Positions 28,206-36,441 are shown, counted from the first letter of the stretch. The stretch is 64,000 bases of DNA from Nostoc sp. UHCC 0302 (GCF_038096175.1 NZ_CP151099.1:2854501-2918500); one strand, 5' to 3'. Notes: generated by a model not told the origin, from the sequence alone. Numbers and translations are program-made.

Positions 28206-28412
28206 ATGAAACCAGTTGAAATACTGAAAGATTTTAACTCGTGCTACGTGAAGATTCAGGCTGTAGCGCAGTCTCCAGAATGGCAGAAGTTACTTGCAGA
28301 TATGAAGATTGACCCAGAAGCAGCCACACATATAGGCGATGTATTGCATTATTTGGAAGCAGCTATAGGATGTGTTGAAGTTGCTGTGGAGAATAACAAG
28401 GAAAATGTCTAA
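28206..28412 (+). CDS. Small hypothetical protein (68 residues)
   Basis: Helical, soluble, acidic (MKPVEILKDFNSCYVKIQAV...). Not recognised. Its stop overlaps the next start by one base. It resembles in length and opening style the other short genes of this block (29555-29788), a pattern typical of plasmid or phage early regions. Confidence 0.5.
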   Translation: MKPVEILKDFNSCYVKIQAVAQSPEWQKLLADMKIDPEAATHIGDVLHYLEAAIGCVEVAVENNKENV

Positions 28413-28543
28413 TGAATATTTTTAGAAGCAAAGCATGGGAGTTACAACAACAGCTTTCTCAGCAGAGAGATGCAATGGCTAGAAATAAAAAAGGTGGAAT
28501 AAAGTTCCACCCAAACTATATCTTGATTTGTGCTAGTAGGTAA
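28412..28543 (+). CDS. Very small hypothetical protein (43 residues)
   Basis: ATG at 28412 overlaps the previous stop (TAATG). The product MNIFRSKAWELQQQLSQQRD... is amphipathic and Gln-rich. Support is the overlap only; it could be spurious. Confidence 0.35.
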   Translation: MNIFRSKAWELQQQLSQQRDAMARNKKGGIKFHPNYILICASR

Positions 28544-28545
28544 AT

Positions 28546-28773
28546 TTAATGACGAATTACTACATCTTTAAATTGGTTAGACTCTTCATGCTCTTGCCTG
28601 AAATGATTGATTACCTCTGTTGGAGTTAGTCGTCTAACTTCTATCTCGGATCTAATTGGCTGTAATGCAGAATTGATACTGCATTGAGACTCGTTAGCCT
28701 TTCTATATACGTATCCTGAAATCATCCCAGGTATCCGAAAATAATCGCCTATCCGTAATTGGGAGAAAGTCAT
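28546..28773 (-). CDS. Hypothetical 75-residue protein
   Basis: The preferred start is the MTFSQLRIGDYFRIPGMISG methionine at 28773, because the longer frame runs back through an AATTCGC tandem repeat. A basic C-terminal half (IRSEIEVRRLTPTEVINHFR) may be helical. The family is unknown. Confidence 0.45.
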   Translation of the reverse strand: MTFSQLRIGDYFRIPGMISGYVYRKANESQCSINSALQPIRSEIEVRRLTPTEVINHFRQEHEESNQFKDVVIRH

Positions 28774-28782
28774 AAGAGCCAA

Positions 28783-28914
28783 ACCAATTCGCAATTTCCA
28801 ATTCGCAATTCGCAATTAAAATCAGTGGGGGCTTGAAACCCGCTAATTAACAATTAAGCAATTAAGCGATTTATTGTATTTAACTGCGAATTGCGAATTG
28901 CGAATTGACAATTG
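28783..28914. repeat. Inverted pair of AATTCGC heptamer tandem repeats
   Basis: CAATTCGC-type heptamers at 28783-28817 are mirrored by GCGAATT heptamers at 28882-28914, leaving a 64-bp loop. Such short tandemly repeated repetitive sequences are typical of heterocystous cyanobacteria; the inverted arrangement can fold into a long hairpin. A similar pair is at 56033-56410. Confidence 0.75.
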
Positions 28915-29027
28915 TTTTGCCACCTACTTCTTACAACGGCATTCTCTAGATTAGCGTACTTTGGATTTTACTTGATGCATCCCAAAAGGCCAATTGCATG
29001 AACCATATATTACAAGGAGAAAACATT

Positions 29028-29216
29028 ATGCCGAGAAAGAACTCACAAGATAGCTCTTCTCTATGCCTGCAATATATAAAGCGTTGTGGAGGTAGCGCAA
29101 GGCTTAGCAGCATCCATTTTAATATTGCTGTAATTCAAACACTGATCAATAACAACACAGTGAAGATTACGAATACAGGTTCAGGAATTTATGTGGAGGT
29201 AAACGACGTAGCATGA
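29028..29216 (+). CDS. Small hypothetical protein (62 residues)
   Basis: Start chosen at 29028, 9 bp after AAGGAG. The product MPRKNSQDSSSLCLQYIKRC... has a possible winged-helix-like pattern (GGSARLSSIHFNIAVIQTLI, then TGSGIYVEV). It overlaps the next gene by ATGA, so it is probably the first gene of a short operon. Confidence 0.5.
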   Translation: MPRKNSQDSSSLCLQYIKRCGGSARLSSIHFNIAVIQTLINNNTVKITNTGSGIYVEVNDVA

Positions 29217-29542
29217 GAACACGCCAAACAATTCAATCGGCCTCTACCAAAATAGTTCTCCGCCGCCGTACTAGACGAAGATTTAATCCTAAAATTTTTA
29301 TTGATCGAACTCTGGAAGCAGCAGCAATCGCATCATTACTGACTACTGGATTTTCGGGAGTAGGAGCAATGGCTTGCTGGGGAATGGAGATTGTCGAAAT
29401 GAATGCTAATCCCAACATCATTATCTCTGGTTGGCAGTACCAAAAAAACATCTGCCTCGGAGGAATGCTGGTGAGTTTCTCAGCTTTTTTAGGCAGTGCT
29501 TTGGTAGGAACAAGCTTTAGTATTCACCAGGACAAATTTTAG
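29213..29542 (+). CDS. Small membrane protein
   Basis: 109 residues. A basic N-terminus (LRRRTRRRF) is followed by hydrophobic segments near residues 36-58 (AAAIASLLTTGFSGVGAMAC) and 80-100 (GGMLVSFSAFLGSALVG). The positive-inside rule places the N-terminus in the cytoplasm. It is coupled to the preceding gene by a 4-bp overlap. No family known to me. Confidence 0.55.
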   Translation: MRTRQTIQSASTKIVLRRRTRRRFNPKIFIDRTLEAAAIASLLTTGFSGVGAMACWGMEIVEMNANPNIIISGWQYQKNICLGGMLVSFSAFLGSALVGTSFSIHQDKF

Positions 29543-29554
29543 AGGTGTCGCTGT

Positions 29555-29788
29555 ATGGAAATGAAACTGTCAACATTAGAAATTCGCGCTATCTTACAAG
29601 GCTGTCAATATACTTTGCGCCTTGTGGGGAGTAGTAAGGATTATCGTCAGCTACAAGGGTCACCTGACTTTTCAACCTCGAACGATACGGTTCTTAACAA
29701 TGTTGTGAACACTTTGGGTGAGTTAATAGAGGCGATTGATGATGTGGAACAATTAACAGGGGAATCTGAACATGGAATTAGAACTTAG
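29555..29788 (+). CDS. Small hypothetical protein (77 residues)
   Basis: Helical and acidic (MKLSTLEIRAILQGCQYTLR...). It resembles the 68-residue protein at 28206 in size and composition. It overlaps the following short gene by 17 bp. Confidence 0.5.
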   Translation: MEMKLSTLEIRAILQGCQYTLRLVGSSKDYRQLQGSPDFSTSNDTVLNNVVNTLGELIEAIDDVEQLTGESEHGIRT

Positions 29789-29927
29789 GAATGCGCTTGG
29801 TTTGGGCTGGGCTGAAATTGTGCCAGAACCTCTACCGAGGATTGAACCAGAGCCACAGCCAACAGTAACGATTTATGATTTGGCTGACTTATTGACTAGA
29901 TATGAACCACCAAAAAAACGGCGGTAG
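29772..29927 (+). CDS. Very small Pro/Glu-rich protein (51 residues)
   Basis: ATG at 29772 lies inside the end of the preceding gene. The product MELELRNALGLGWAEIVPEP... has a PEP-rich middle and a basic PPKKRR end. It is plausible as the last gene of the small operon; no homology claimed. Confidence 0.4.
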   Translation: MELELRNALGLGWAEIVPEPLPRIEPEPQPTVTIYDLADLLTRYEPPKKRR

Positions 29928-29965
29928 TGGCTTCACAGCGATTTGACTACTAGAGCGTTGCTTTT

Positions 29966-30340
29966 CTAAGCGCTGAGTGCTTCTGGCTCTGTATCAGCTA
30001 TTTCCAAAACCCGACGTAACCAAACTTGGGTTTGTCCGGCAGCAGACTGCTTTTGTTGGGCATCAGTCCAAATCTCATCCCAATGGAATAGCCAACGGGT
30101 CAAAATCCGACCCAAATCAACTAATTCACAGGCTCGGTCAATGTCGTCAGCTTTTACCATATCTGGGACAGTCCACTCAAGAAAGTATCGGCTTTGCTTA
30201 ATCAGGTCGAGTATCAATTCCTGGGATGATGCCTCAGTCCACAAAGACTGAATTTGCTCAAGGTGATTTGCTAAATGATGTAGACGAGTCTTAACATCAT
30301 CTTGCATAAAAATCTGTTGCTCTGGTGTCACTTCGATCAT
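29966..30340 (-). CDS. Hypothetical 124-residue protein
   Basis: Helical, acidic, Trp-containing (LWTEASSQELILDLIKQSRY, then WLFHWDEIW). Not recognised. It overlaps the DUF5674-like gene by 4 bp and is the last of three minus-strand genes. Confidence 0.55.
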   Translation of the reverse strand: MIEVTPEQQIFMQDDVKTRLHHLANHLEQIQSLWTEASSQELILDLIKQSRYFLEWTVPDMVKADDIDRACELVDLGRILTRWLFHWDEIWTDAQQKQSAAGQTQVWLRRVLEIADTEPEALSA

Positions 30341-30669
30341 AAATTACCTAGAAATTCAATAATGACTTGGGCTACTCTTTCTTTAATATAAGGGTCTAAA
30401 ATGACCATTGACTTATTTTGCCGGGGGCGAAGATTGACCATTGATTCAAAAATTATTTTCCCTGTCATTGGCATAAAGCTTGCGGCCCAAATATTTGATT
30501 GCTGGCTACCAGCATCTAATAAAGTCTGTTCGCAATCATAGTGCAGCTCGCCACCACCGGCTAATACTCGTTGTTCGATATCGACTGCTGTTTTGATATA
30601 AAACTTGTGCTGTTGCAACAAAAGCTCAAATTGTTCAGGCGTGGCACGTGAGTGTAACAACAAAATCAT
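30337..30669 (-). CDS. DUF5674-like protein
   Basis: 110 residues with family-like segments MILLLHSRATPEQFE, VDIEQRVLAGGGELHYDCEQ, LLDAGSQQSNIW and VNLRPRQNKSM. From memory these match the DUF5674 family of short cyanobacterial proteins; its function is unknown. Its position between two small genes and its invariant LAGGGE...DCE motif suggest an enzyme or toxin-like role, but this is inference. Confidence 0.65.
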   Translation of the reverse strand: MILLLHSRATPEQFELLLQQHKFYIKTAVDIEQRVLAGGGELHYDCEQTLLDAGSQQSNIWAASFMPMTGKIIFESMVNLRPRQNKSMVILDPYIKERVAQVIIEFLGNL

Positions 30670-30697
30670 TCAAAACCTCTATGTAATAAAGCCTTAT

Positions 30698-30967
30698 TCA
30701 ATCAACATTTGTTTCACTTTCTTGTAGCCACTGTAAAATAGTCAAAGCTAACTTCCAAGATTGATTTCGATTCCAACGCGGCAAATGATTTAGTATCTGT
30801 CCAGCTAGTAATCCTGGTTCATCTAATCTTCTATTACGAGCAGCTATTCCATCCTTAATCAATTGACCTAGTGTAGCTGCTTGATTACCACGATAATCAG
30901 GCTGCATTTTTATTTCCTCAACAATCCATTCAGGGACTGTGATAGTTTTAAATCCTGGTTTAGGCAT
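30698..30967 (-). CDS. Hypothetical 89-residue protein
   Basis: Begins MPKPGFKTITVPEWIVEEIK, a beta-strand then helix pattern reminiscent of ribbon-helix-helix DNA-binding antitoxins. The C-terminal half is helical (NHLPRWNRNQSWKLALTILQ). As first gene of the three-gene operon it could be its autoregulator; this is inferred. Confidence 0.5.
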   Translation of the reverse strand: MPKPGFKTITVPEWIVEEIKMQPDYRGNQAATLGQLIKDGIAARNRRLDEPGLLAGQILNHLPRWNRNQSWKLALTILQWLQESETNVD

Positions 30968-31140
30968 ATAAGACAGAGCAATTGGTTTATTGATAGTACG
31001 GCACTTGACGTCATAGATGCAAATTATATTACGGTATAGTATGGTAAGAAAGTCAAAAAAAGATACAAGGAAGCTCCGTTCAAAAAAGTACTCTTACTTA
31101 ACTTCCGCTCCAAAAAGCAACAACTTTACGGGGTGAGATT

Positions 31141-31186
31141 AGTTGTAATAGCCGGGAGTATATGTCACTACTGGGCGATTACAACT
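31141..31186. promoter_or_regulatory. Hairpin-forming inverted repeat upstream of an HTH gene
   Basis: AGTTGTAAT (31141-31149) and ATTACAACT (31178-31186) are perfect 9-bp complements, with additional GCC/GGC pairing inside. The hairpin lies 43 bp before the HTH gene start and could be an operator, an mRNA leader structure, or a terminator of upstream transcription. Confidence 0.5.
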
Positions 31187-31228
31187 CTTTGATGTACCTT
31201 ATTGCAGCTGATAGGAGGCATATGCATA

Positions 31229-31459
31229 ATGACAGAAATCAAAAACTTGCATGAATTCTTAGGAAAACATCCAATGTCTCATAGAGACTTAGCAAAATTG
31301 TTATGTGTTTCATTATCAGTAGTAGATAAATGGAGTAATGGCTCACGCCGAATTACACCACGGACTATTGAGCAATTAAATAAAATACATGAAAGCTTTT
31401 TACAAAATCCGCAATTGAGAGGCAAATATGTAAAAACTGCACAATGTGCAGTGATTTAA
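31229..31459 (+). CDS. Small helix-turn-helix protein (76 residues)
   Basis: The start at 31229 follows GGAGG by 10 bp. MSHRDLAKLLCVSLSVVDKW, with SNGSRRITPRTIEQLNKIHE after it, is a Cro-like HTH in which VSLSVVDKW would be the recognition helix. The gene's last codons contain the first of two identical palindromes (31436-31452). Confidence 0.7.
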   Translation: MTEIKNLHEFLGKHPMSHRDLAKLLCVSLSVVDKWSNGSRRITPRTIEQLNKIHESFLQNPQLRGKYVKTAQCAVI

Positions 31460-31492
31460 ATTAGTTTTAATAAAAACTGCACAATGTGCAGT
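31436..31492. promoter_or_regulatory. Two identical 17-bp palindromes 40 bp apart
   Basis: ACTGCACAATGTGCAGT occurs at 31436-31452 and 31476-31492, exactly 40 bp apart (close to four helical turns). The second is followed by TTTTT preceded by AAAAA, so it can act as a bidirectional terminator. The pair could also be operators for the adjacent HTH protein or for the gene at 31540. Confidence 0.6.
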
Positions 31493-31539
31493 TTTTGAGA
31501 TTGACCCACCCTGAAGAGGTGGGTTTTAATGTATATATT

Positions 31540-31863
31540 ATGTACAACCGTTCAACACTAACAGTAAGAGGATTGAGTATTAAAGAGTGTCGGGACTTAT
31601 TAAACATTCATTCGCGCGGCACGATCAACGAATATCTCAAAACTCTAAATTTATTTGGTCACAGACATTTAAATTGGGATGAACTACGTCGAGTTTTGGA
31701 ACTGCAAATCTTTTTAGGACTCAAGCATGGACGAAATAGCAAAGAAATGTTTTCGAGGATATCGCGACAGCGGTTAGTAGAACTATTTACCGAGCATGGA
31801 ATAGATATTGAAGCAAGAATGCAGTATTTACAGAACAAATATACGCAGACAAATAATACATAG
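31540..31863 (+). CDS. MerR-like/HTH hypothetical protein (107 residues)
   Basis: Start taken at MYNRSTLTVRGLSIKECRDL (31540), because the longer frame begins inside the terminator-like palindrome. The sequence LNIHSRGTINEYLKTLNLFG and WDELRRVLELQIFLGLKHG looks like an HTH with a following helix. No close family known. It is probably a DNA-binding protein acting with the preceding HTH gene. Confidence 0.5.
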   Translation: MYNRSTLTVRGLSIKECRDLLNIHSRGTINEYLKTLNLFGHRHLNWDELRRVLELQIFLGLKHGRNSKEMFSRISRQRLVELFTEHGIDIEARMQYLQNKYTQTNNT

Positions 31864-32255
31864 AGTCCCAGTACAACAAAAATTGAGTTTGGAGATATTG
31901 CTCAAAAAAAGTGAACTGCCGATTTTTTAGCAGTTACAGGCTACTACATATACTGTATAAGGACTAAACAGTATTTCGCCCCCAATGACAAACTACATTT
32001 GTTTCGCCGACTTTCCTCAAAAATCGCTCAAATAGCTGGTTAGTAACCTCATCAAAAATCATAAGCTGGAGTAATACTAAAATGCTACAAGCCTCAAACC
32101 CATGTACAGCACGAGTTAGGCAAAACGTTAGCAAGCGAAGTGACCCAAAACAAGCTTCTAGATCCCAAAAAACCCTACACACTTTTTTGAAGAGGAGTGA
32201 AATGTAGTACAAACTAAGTAACCGCGAGTATCCATATATACGGAGATAACCCAAT
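31864..32255. other. Gap upstream of the iscB region
   Basis: No convincing gene. A minus-strand frame (31964-32254) ending ...FDEVTNQLFERFLRKVGETN has mildly protein-like composition but no recognisable domain or ribosome-binding site; it may be a decayed gene. Confidence 0.35.
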
Positions 32256-32501
32256 GTGTACAGGAAAGAGACTTATTCAAAAACATCATTTGATGGGACA
32301 ACTGAAACAATAGAAATAGAGGAAAGAAATTCGTCAGGTTTGTTAGAATTCTGTGCAGCAATCATCACAATTACTCTTTCAATATTGACGGCCACATTAG
32401 TTTTACAGCAGTTGAATCATGACAGTAGTACTAGAGGAGTCAATGACCCGCAGCTAAATCTTATAGATTCTAGTGAGTGCTTGGAAACAAGTCTACATTG
32501 A
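32256..32501 (+). CDS. Putative small membrane protein (GTG start)
   Basis: 81 residues from GTG at 32256; GGAGA lies 13 bp upstream. A single hydrophobic helix (LEFCAAIITITLSILTATLV) follows a charged N-terminus. Its 3' end abuts the predicted omega RNA region. No family recognised; modest support. Confidence 0.4.
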   Translation: MYRKETYSKTSFDGTTETIEIEERNSSGLLEFCAAIITITLSILTATLVLQQLNHDSSTRGVNDPQLNLIDSSECLETSLH

Positions 32502-32684
32502 CCAGCCTACTCTCAAAAGTAAACGATATTGTGGTCACGACACCCCAGAATACGCGCCAGTTCTGGGCACTGTCACTCAAAATTAAACAGCAAGGACGGG
32601 ATAACCAAGCAGTGTTTTGAGTCGAACAAGCCGTGATATCTAGGCGAGGCAAACTTAACTACCGTAAGGTAAGAGATAACAGTA
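32500..32684 (+). ncRNA. Candidate omega RNA of the IscB system
   Basis: The 185 bp directly upstream of iscB are not coding but contain ordered complementary segments: CCAGAA/TTCTGG (32545-32550, 32561-32566), ACTCAAAA/TTTTGAGT (32575-32582, 32615-32622), and CACTG/CAGTG (32568-32572, 32610-32614), which would form a pseudoknot with the previous stem. IscB guide RNAs are encoded just 5' of iscB, with the guide at their 5' end, so the guide would lie near or before 32500. Position and structure support the call; boundaries are uncertain. Confidence 0.65.
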
Positions 32685-33968
32685 ATGTATGTTTTTGTAT
32701 TAGATAAAAACAAGCAACCACTCGACCCCTGCCATGCAGCAAGAGCGAGAGAATTATTAAAACAAGGGAGAGCAACAGTTTATAAACAGTATCCGTTCAC
32801 AATAATAATTAAAGACCGAGAAGTAGGTCAATCAGTGATACATCCACATCAGGTAAAGATAGCTCCAGGCAGCAAAGTTACAGGTCTAACTGTACTCCAA
32901 GAAAATACGAATAGATGTGTATTTGCTGCTGAAATCAGCCATCGTGGGTTTCAAATTAAGCAAGCACTGTTATCAAGAAGGCAATTAAGACGTTCTCGAC
33001 GCTTACGCAAAACACGTTATCGTAAACCACGTTTTCTTAACAGAAAACGTAAGAAAGGTTGGCTACCACCATCACTGCAATCTCGGATTGAGAATGTTTT
33101 AACTTGGGTAAACCGATTGCGTCATGTTTGCCCCATAACTGCAATTTCTCAAGAGCTAGTCAAATTTGACTTACAGAAACTCGAACAACCAGAGATACAA
33201 GGTGTAGATTATCAACGTGGTGAGTTATTTGGTTTTGAAGTTAAAGAGTATCTTTTGACCAAATGGGGGCATCAATGTGCTTATTGTAGTGTTAAAGATG
33301 TGCCATTACAAATTGAGCATATTGTCGCTAAATCTCGTGGTGGGACTAATCGTGTTAGTAATCTCACGTTAGCTTGTCAAAAATGTAATCAATCCAAAGG
33401 TAATCAACCAATCATCGAGTTTCTTAAAAAGAAACCTGAATTATTAAACCGGATTTTATCTCAAGCTAAAAAACCTTTAGTTGACGCTACTGCTGTGAAT
33501 GTAACTCGTTGGGAATTATACCGAAGACTTCAACAAACTGGTTTACCAGTCGAAGTTGGTAGTGGTGGGCAGACTAAGTGGAACCGAACCAATCATAGAA
33601 TTGAAAAATCTCACTGGGCTGATTCGCTGTGTGTGGGAGCTAGTACACCCAAAAAGTTGTTAATAAAGGGCATTAAACCTCTAGCGATTACAGCCAAAGG
33701 TCACGGTACTCGTCAGCGTTGCCGTACAAACAAGTTTGGATTTCCAAAAGCTCATGCACCTTCATCTAAATACTTTCAGGGTTTTACCACTGGCGATATT
33801 GTTAAAGCCAATATTCCAACTGGTAAATTCGCAGGGACTTATATAGGCAGAATTGCTATTAGATTCCGCCCTAGTTTTGTTCTATACTTTTTAGATAAAA
33901 AATTTGATGTTCATCCTAAATATTTGAATACTAGACAAAAGGCTGACGGTTATGAATATAAACAATAG
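32685..33968 (+). CDS. iscB: IscB RNA-guided nuclease with inactive RuvC-I residue
   Basis: The 427-residue protein has the IscB architecture: PLMP domain (MYVFVLDKNKQPLDPCHAAR), RuvC-I (VKIAPGSKVTGL, residues 57-68), an arginine-rich bridge helix (SRRQLRRSRRLRKTRYRKPR), RuvC-II (QELVKFDLQKL), HNH (CAYCSVKDVPLQIEHIVAKS ... NLTLACQKCNQSKGN) and RuvC-III (SHWADSLCVGAS). The RuvC-I catalytic Asp of IscB (IDPGSK) is Ala60 here (codon GCT at 32862-32864), while the RuvC-II Glu, RuvC-III Asp and HNH residues are kept. It should therefore nick only the HNH-target strand. No TnpA (IS200/IS605) is next to it. Confidence 0.9.
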   Translation: MYVFVLDKNKQPLDPCHAARARELLKQGRATVYKQYPFTIIIKDREVGQSVIHPHQVKIAPGSKVTGLTVLQENTNRCVFAAEISHRGFQIKQALLSRRQLRRSRRLRKTRYRKPRFLNRKRKKGWLPPSLQSRIENVLTWVNRLRHVCPITAISQELVKFDLQKLEQPEIQGVDYQRGELFGFEVKEYLLTKWGHQCAYCSVKDVPLQIEHIVAKSRGGTNRVSNLTLACQKCNQSKGNQPIIEFLKKKPELLNRILSQAKKPLVDATAVNVTRWELYRRLQQTGLPVEVGSGGQTKWNRTNHRIEKSHWADSLCVGASTPKKLLIKGIKPLAITAKGHGTRQRCRTNKFGFPKAHAPSSKYFQGFTTGDIVKANIPTGKFAGTYIGRIAIRFRPSFVLYFLDKKFDVHPKYLNTRQKADGYEYKQ

Positions 33969-34206
33969 TGATGTTCGATAAAACAGTTTTAATATTCTCG
34001 GAGATATTTACCTATAAAATTAACAGATATAGCAAAAATCTTCTTTTCATATTTAATATAAATAGCGCAATGTGTTAAAGTTATAGTAAATAAAAGTGTA
34101 AGACTATAGACAGATAGCGTTCATCAAACTTGCCAATTTTTATGCGGCAATAATAAAGATTTTCCTCTTACGAGTGACAGTAGTTTAATATTATAAATTA
34201 GAAATT

Positions 34207-35016
34207 ATGCCATTAGTTTTAGAAGATTGGATAGGTCAATCCAGCAATCTCAAGAACCAATGTGAAAAGATTCGGGGAGCGAGCATAAGTGAGCGCACTT
34301 GGCGCGATTGGGAGCGGCTTGCGGGTGCAGTTTATCCACAAGGTAAAAAGGTGTCCGAGCGCTCCTACACGCCGGAACAAACAGAATTACTGTTGTGCTT
34401 GGCGTGGTATCGCAAGTGCTATCCCCGTGTGAAAGTCACATATCGGAGTTTGAGAAACTACTGGCAAAGTAATGAATACAAGCTTGAAGAGGTATTTGAT
34501 GCTTTCTGTGAAGCAGTAAATACAAAGCAACAGAAACAACCTCAAAAACCTGCCCCAAAACTCATAGCCTTGTCGAGCGTCAAAAAGTCATGTGATCAGA
34601 TCATGAACCGCTGCATCTCTAGGAATTGTTGGGCCAGTTGGAAGCAGTTTTTGGGAATTCCTAAATACGAGCGCTATGTGGAAGAAGGAAAAGCATCAAT
34701 ACTTGTATATATGGCGTGTTGGAGACATGACAACCCCACAAAAAAGTTTCCCAGTGTCCGGGAATTGATGGTGATGATGAGAACATGGTCACGACGAGCA
34801 ATGAGTTTAGAGACAGCCTCAAGTGGAAAGATGTGGCACGCATGGAGGATGCGAGGTTGCAAAGGGCGAGATTTACCTAGATATCTTGCGACTTATGGCT
34901 ATAGAGTTTCGTTCCGCACTCTATATAAGTGGGGAGAGTTTAGCAAACGAAGGCATTACTCAGTTTCGGAATTATCAAATTGGATAAAATTAGCCAAGGA
35001 GAAATATGGTACGTAA
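34207..35016 (+). CDS. Hypothetical 269-residue protein, first gene of an FtsK/nuclease cluster
   Basis: Not recognised. Two similar halves, each rich in Trp/Arg, contain short helix-turn-helix-like units (SISERTWRDWERLAG, then SRNCWASWKQFLGIP; also RVSFRTLYKWGEF), suggesting a DNA-binding protein with repeated HTH motifs. It overlaps the next gene by 11 bp. It may be the site-recognition factor of the cluster through 40705. Confidence 0.55.
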   Translation: MPLVLEDWIGQSSNLKNQCEKIRGASISERTWRDWERLAGAVYPQGKKVSERSYTPEQTELLLCLAWYRKCYPRVKVTYRSLRNYWQSNEYKLEEVFDAFCEAVNTKQQKQPQKPAPKLIALSSVKKSCDQIMNRCISRNCWASWKQFLGIPKYERYVEEGKASILVYMACWRHDNPTKKFPSVRELMVMMRTWSRRAMSLETASSGKMWHAWRMRGCKGRDLPRYLATYGYRVSFRTLYKWGEFSKRRHYSVSELSNWIKLAKEKYGT

Positions 35017-35530
35017 AAGTGAATTAACAGCACAGGAGGATGTAACAGTCACCTCAATCGGACGACAATCCAAGAGCATGGTCAAAAGTAGGGGGCAATC
35101 AATCACCGAAGTGCCAAGTGCTTTTGCAGTTGTAATTGAACAGCTAGAAAATGCCTTTGACGAGGATTTACGACTAGCAATTTTGGAGCGATTAGTACGA
35201 GAGCAGCAGCAGATTGCCCAACTCTTGACACAAGAAGAAAAGCTTACTAAAGCCTTAGAAATTGCTAGGTTCGAAGCAATCGATAAGGCAAGAGAAAAGG
35301 GTAAGCAATCAGCAAGACTTGAGGTAGCACAAAGAAAAAGGGAACAATTAGCAGCAGTTCAAAAACAGTTTATTGATGTAGAACTTGAACAACTAATTGA
35401 TAGTTGCAATTATTTACCCTTTGAGACGATGAAGCAGACTATAGACTCTTTAGCAGCTCGTGTTGGCGTAACCCTGGAGTGGAAAGATTTGTCAGATGGA
35501 CAATTTGAATGCATCGCAAACATCGCCTGA
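35006..35530 (+). CDS. Coiled-coil hypothetical protein (174 residues)
   Basis: Residues about 45-125 are charged heptad-like sequence (LERLVREQQQIAQLLTQEEK, then ARLEVAQRKREQLAAVQKQF), probably a coiled coil. The C-terminal 50 residues may fold separately. It overlaps the previous gene by 11 bp and the next by 35 bp, so the three are co-translated. No family recognised. Confidence 0.55.
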   Translation: MVRKSELTAQEDVTVTSIGRQSKSMVKSRGQSITEVPSAFAVVIEQLENAFDEDLRLAILERLVREQQQIAQLLTQEEKLTKALEIARFEAIDKAREKGKQSARLEVAQRKREQLAAVQKQFIDVELEQLIDSCNYLPFETMKQTIDSLAARVGVTLEWKDLSDGQFECIANIA

Positions 35531-36026
35531 AATCCAGGAGTTTATTGACACGGTAAACTCTGGACGAGGATTTGCTGAAATTACCCAAATCATCAGCCAG
35601 GAAGTACAACGACAGATTGAAACGCAGTTGATGGACTTCCAGTCTGCGATCGCACAATCTAACTTAGCGATGATTGATGTGATGCACAGTGAATTGACGC
35701 GCCTCAAAGAAGAATCTGCAACGGTTAAAGGGGTAATGGAGCGATTGAAGACAGCTGTCGCTCCTGACATCCCTTCTTCAGAGTCGGAGGTTGTCAGCTT
35801 CCGTCAGGCGATTGAAAATCTGGAGAAATATGGCAGCATAATTCCCACAGAGAAGGATATTGTTGCTGCCCAACTGAAATGGCGAAACCAACAAGCTTGG
35901 TCGTTGGTATGGCAGTCCATTGCAAAGATGTTGATCAATAAACTAGAGAAAGTTTTCGCACAAAAACCATTACAACCAAAACCAAAGCCAGAAGAACTTG
36001 ACTGGCTAGAGGAAGAATTCAAATAA
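35496..36026 (+). CDS. Coiled-coil hypothetical protein (176 residues)
   Basis: Helical throughout (EITQIISQEVQRQIETQLMD, then SELTRLKEESATVKGVMERL). The end is Pro/Lys-rich followed by an acidic tail (ELDWLEEEF). Its start lies inside the preceding gene. It is probably a structural partner of neighbouring coiled-coil proteins. Confidence 0.55.
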   Translation: MDNLNASQTSPEIQEFIDTVNSGRGFAEITQIISQEVQRQIETQLMDFQSAIAQSNLAMIDVMHSELTRLKEESATVKGVMERLKTAVAPDIPSSESEVVSFRQAIENLEKYGSIIPTEKDIVAAQLKWRNQQAWSLVWQSIAKMLINKLEKVFAQKPLQPKPKPEELDWLEEEFK

Positions 36027-36039
36027 CTGGAGGACAATT

Positions 36040-36441
36040 TTGCAAACCGCCCACTTCCACCGCGCCTACTGGTGTTATGAAAACAATCTGGGAATAGCCA
36101 AGATTCATTACGAATCACTGGGGATTTTCGCAATTTTATTTGAAAACGGCATACCCCAGGTTAACGTCAATTTCTTAGACAAGAAAGAATTCTCTTATTA
36201 CTGGCAAAAGTACAAAAAAGCGGGAGTAACTTTATGTTTGGGCGTGATGATTGACCGTGATGTTGAGCTAACTAGGGTAATTGAGAAGGAGAACGTATTC
36301 AAGTTTCAAGAAATCAATCTGGAAGTCAAGCTAGAAAACAATATCCGTTACTTCCGTCCGATGGGAGGAGAATGGCTTGAATTTGAATATGACGTATTTG
36401 TCGAATATAAGCCTTGTAATTCATTAATTGATGTTAGGTAG
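36040..36441 (+). CDS. Hypothetical 133-residue protein (TTG start)
   Basis: GGAGGA lies 8 bp before TTG at 36040, the only well-placed start. Predicted mixed alpha/beta (GIAKIHYESLGIFAILFENG; GVTLCLGVMIDRDVEL). Not recognised. Its position 2 bp before the next gene supports membership of the cluster. Confidence 0.55.
   Translation: MQTAHFHRAYWCYENNLGIAKIHYESLGIFAILFENGIPQVNVNFLDKKEFSYYWQKYKKAGVTLCLGVMIDRDVELTRVIEKENVFKFQEINLEVKLENNIRYFRPMGGEWLEFEYDVFVEYKPCNSLIDVR

Noticed and set aside
28783-28914. CRISPR array from regularly repeated AATTCGC units
   Set aside because: The units are 7-8 bp tandem repeats without spacers and no cas gene is present; they match cyanobacterial short tandem repeats.
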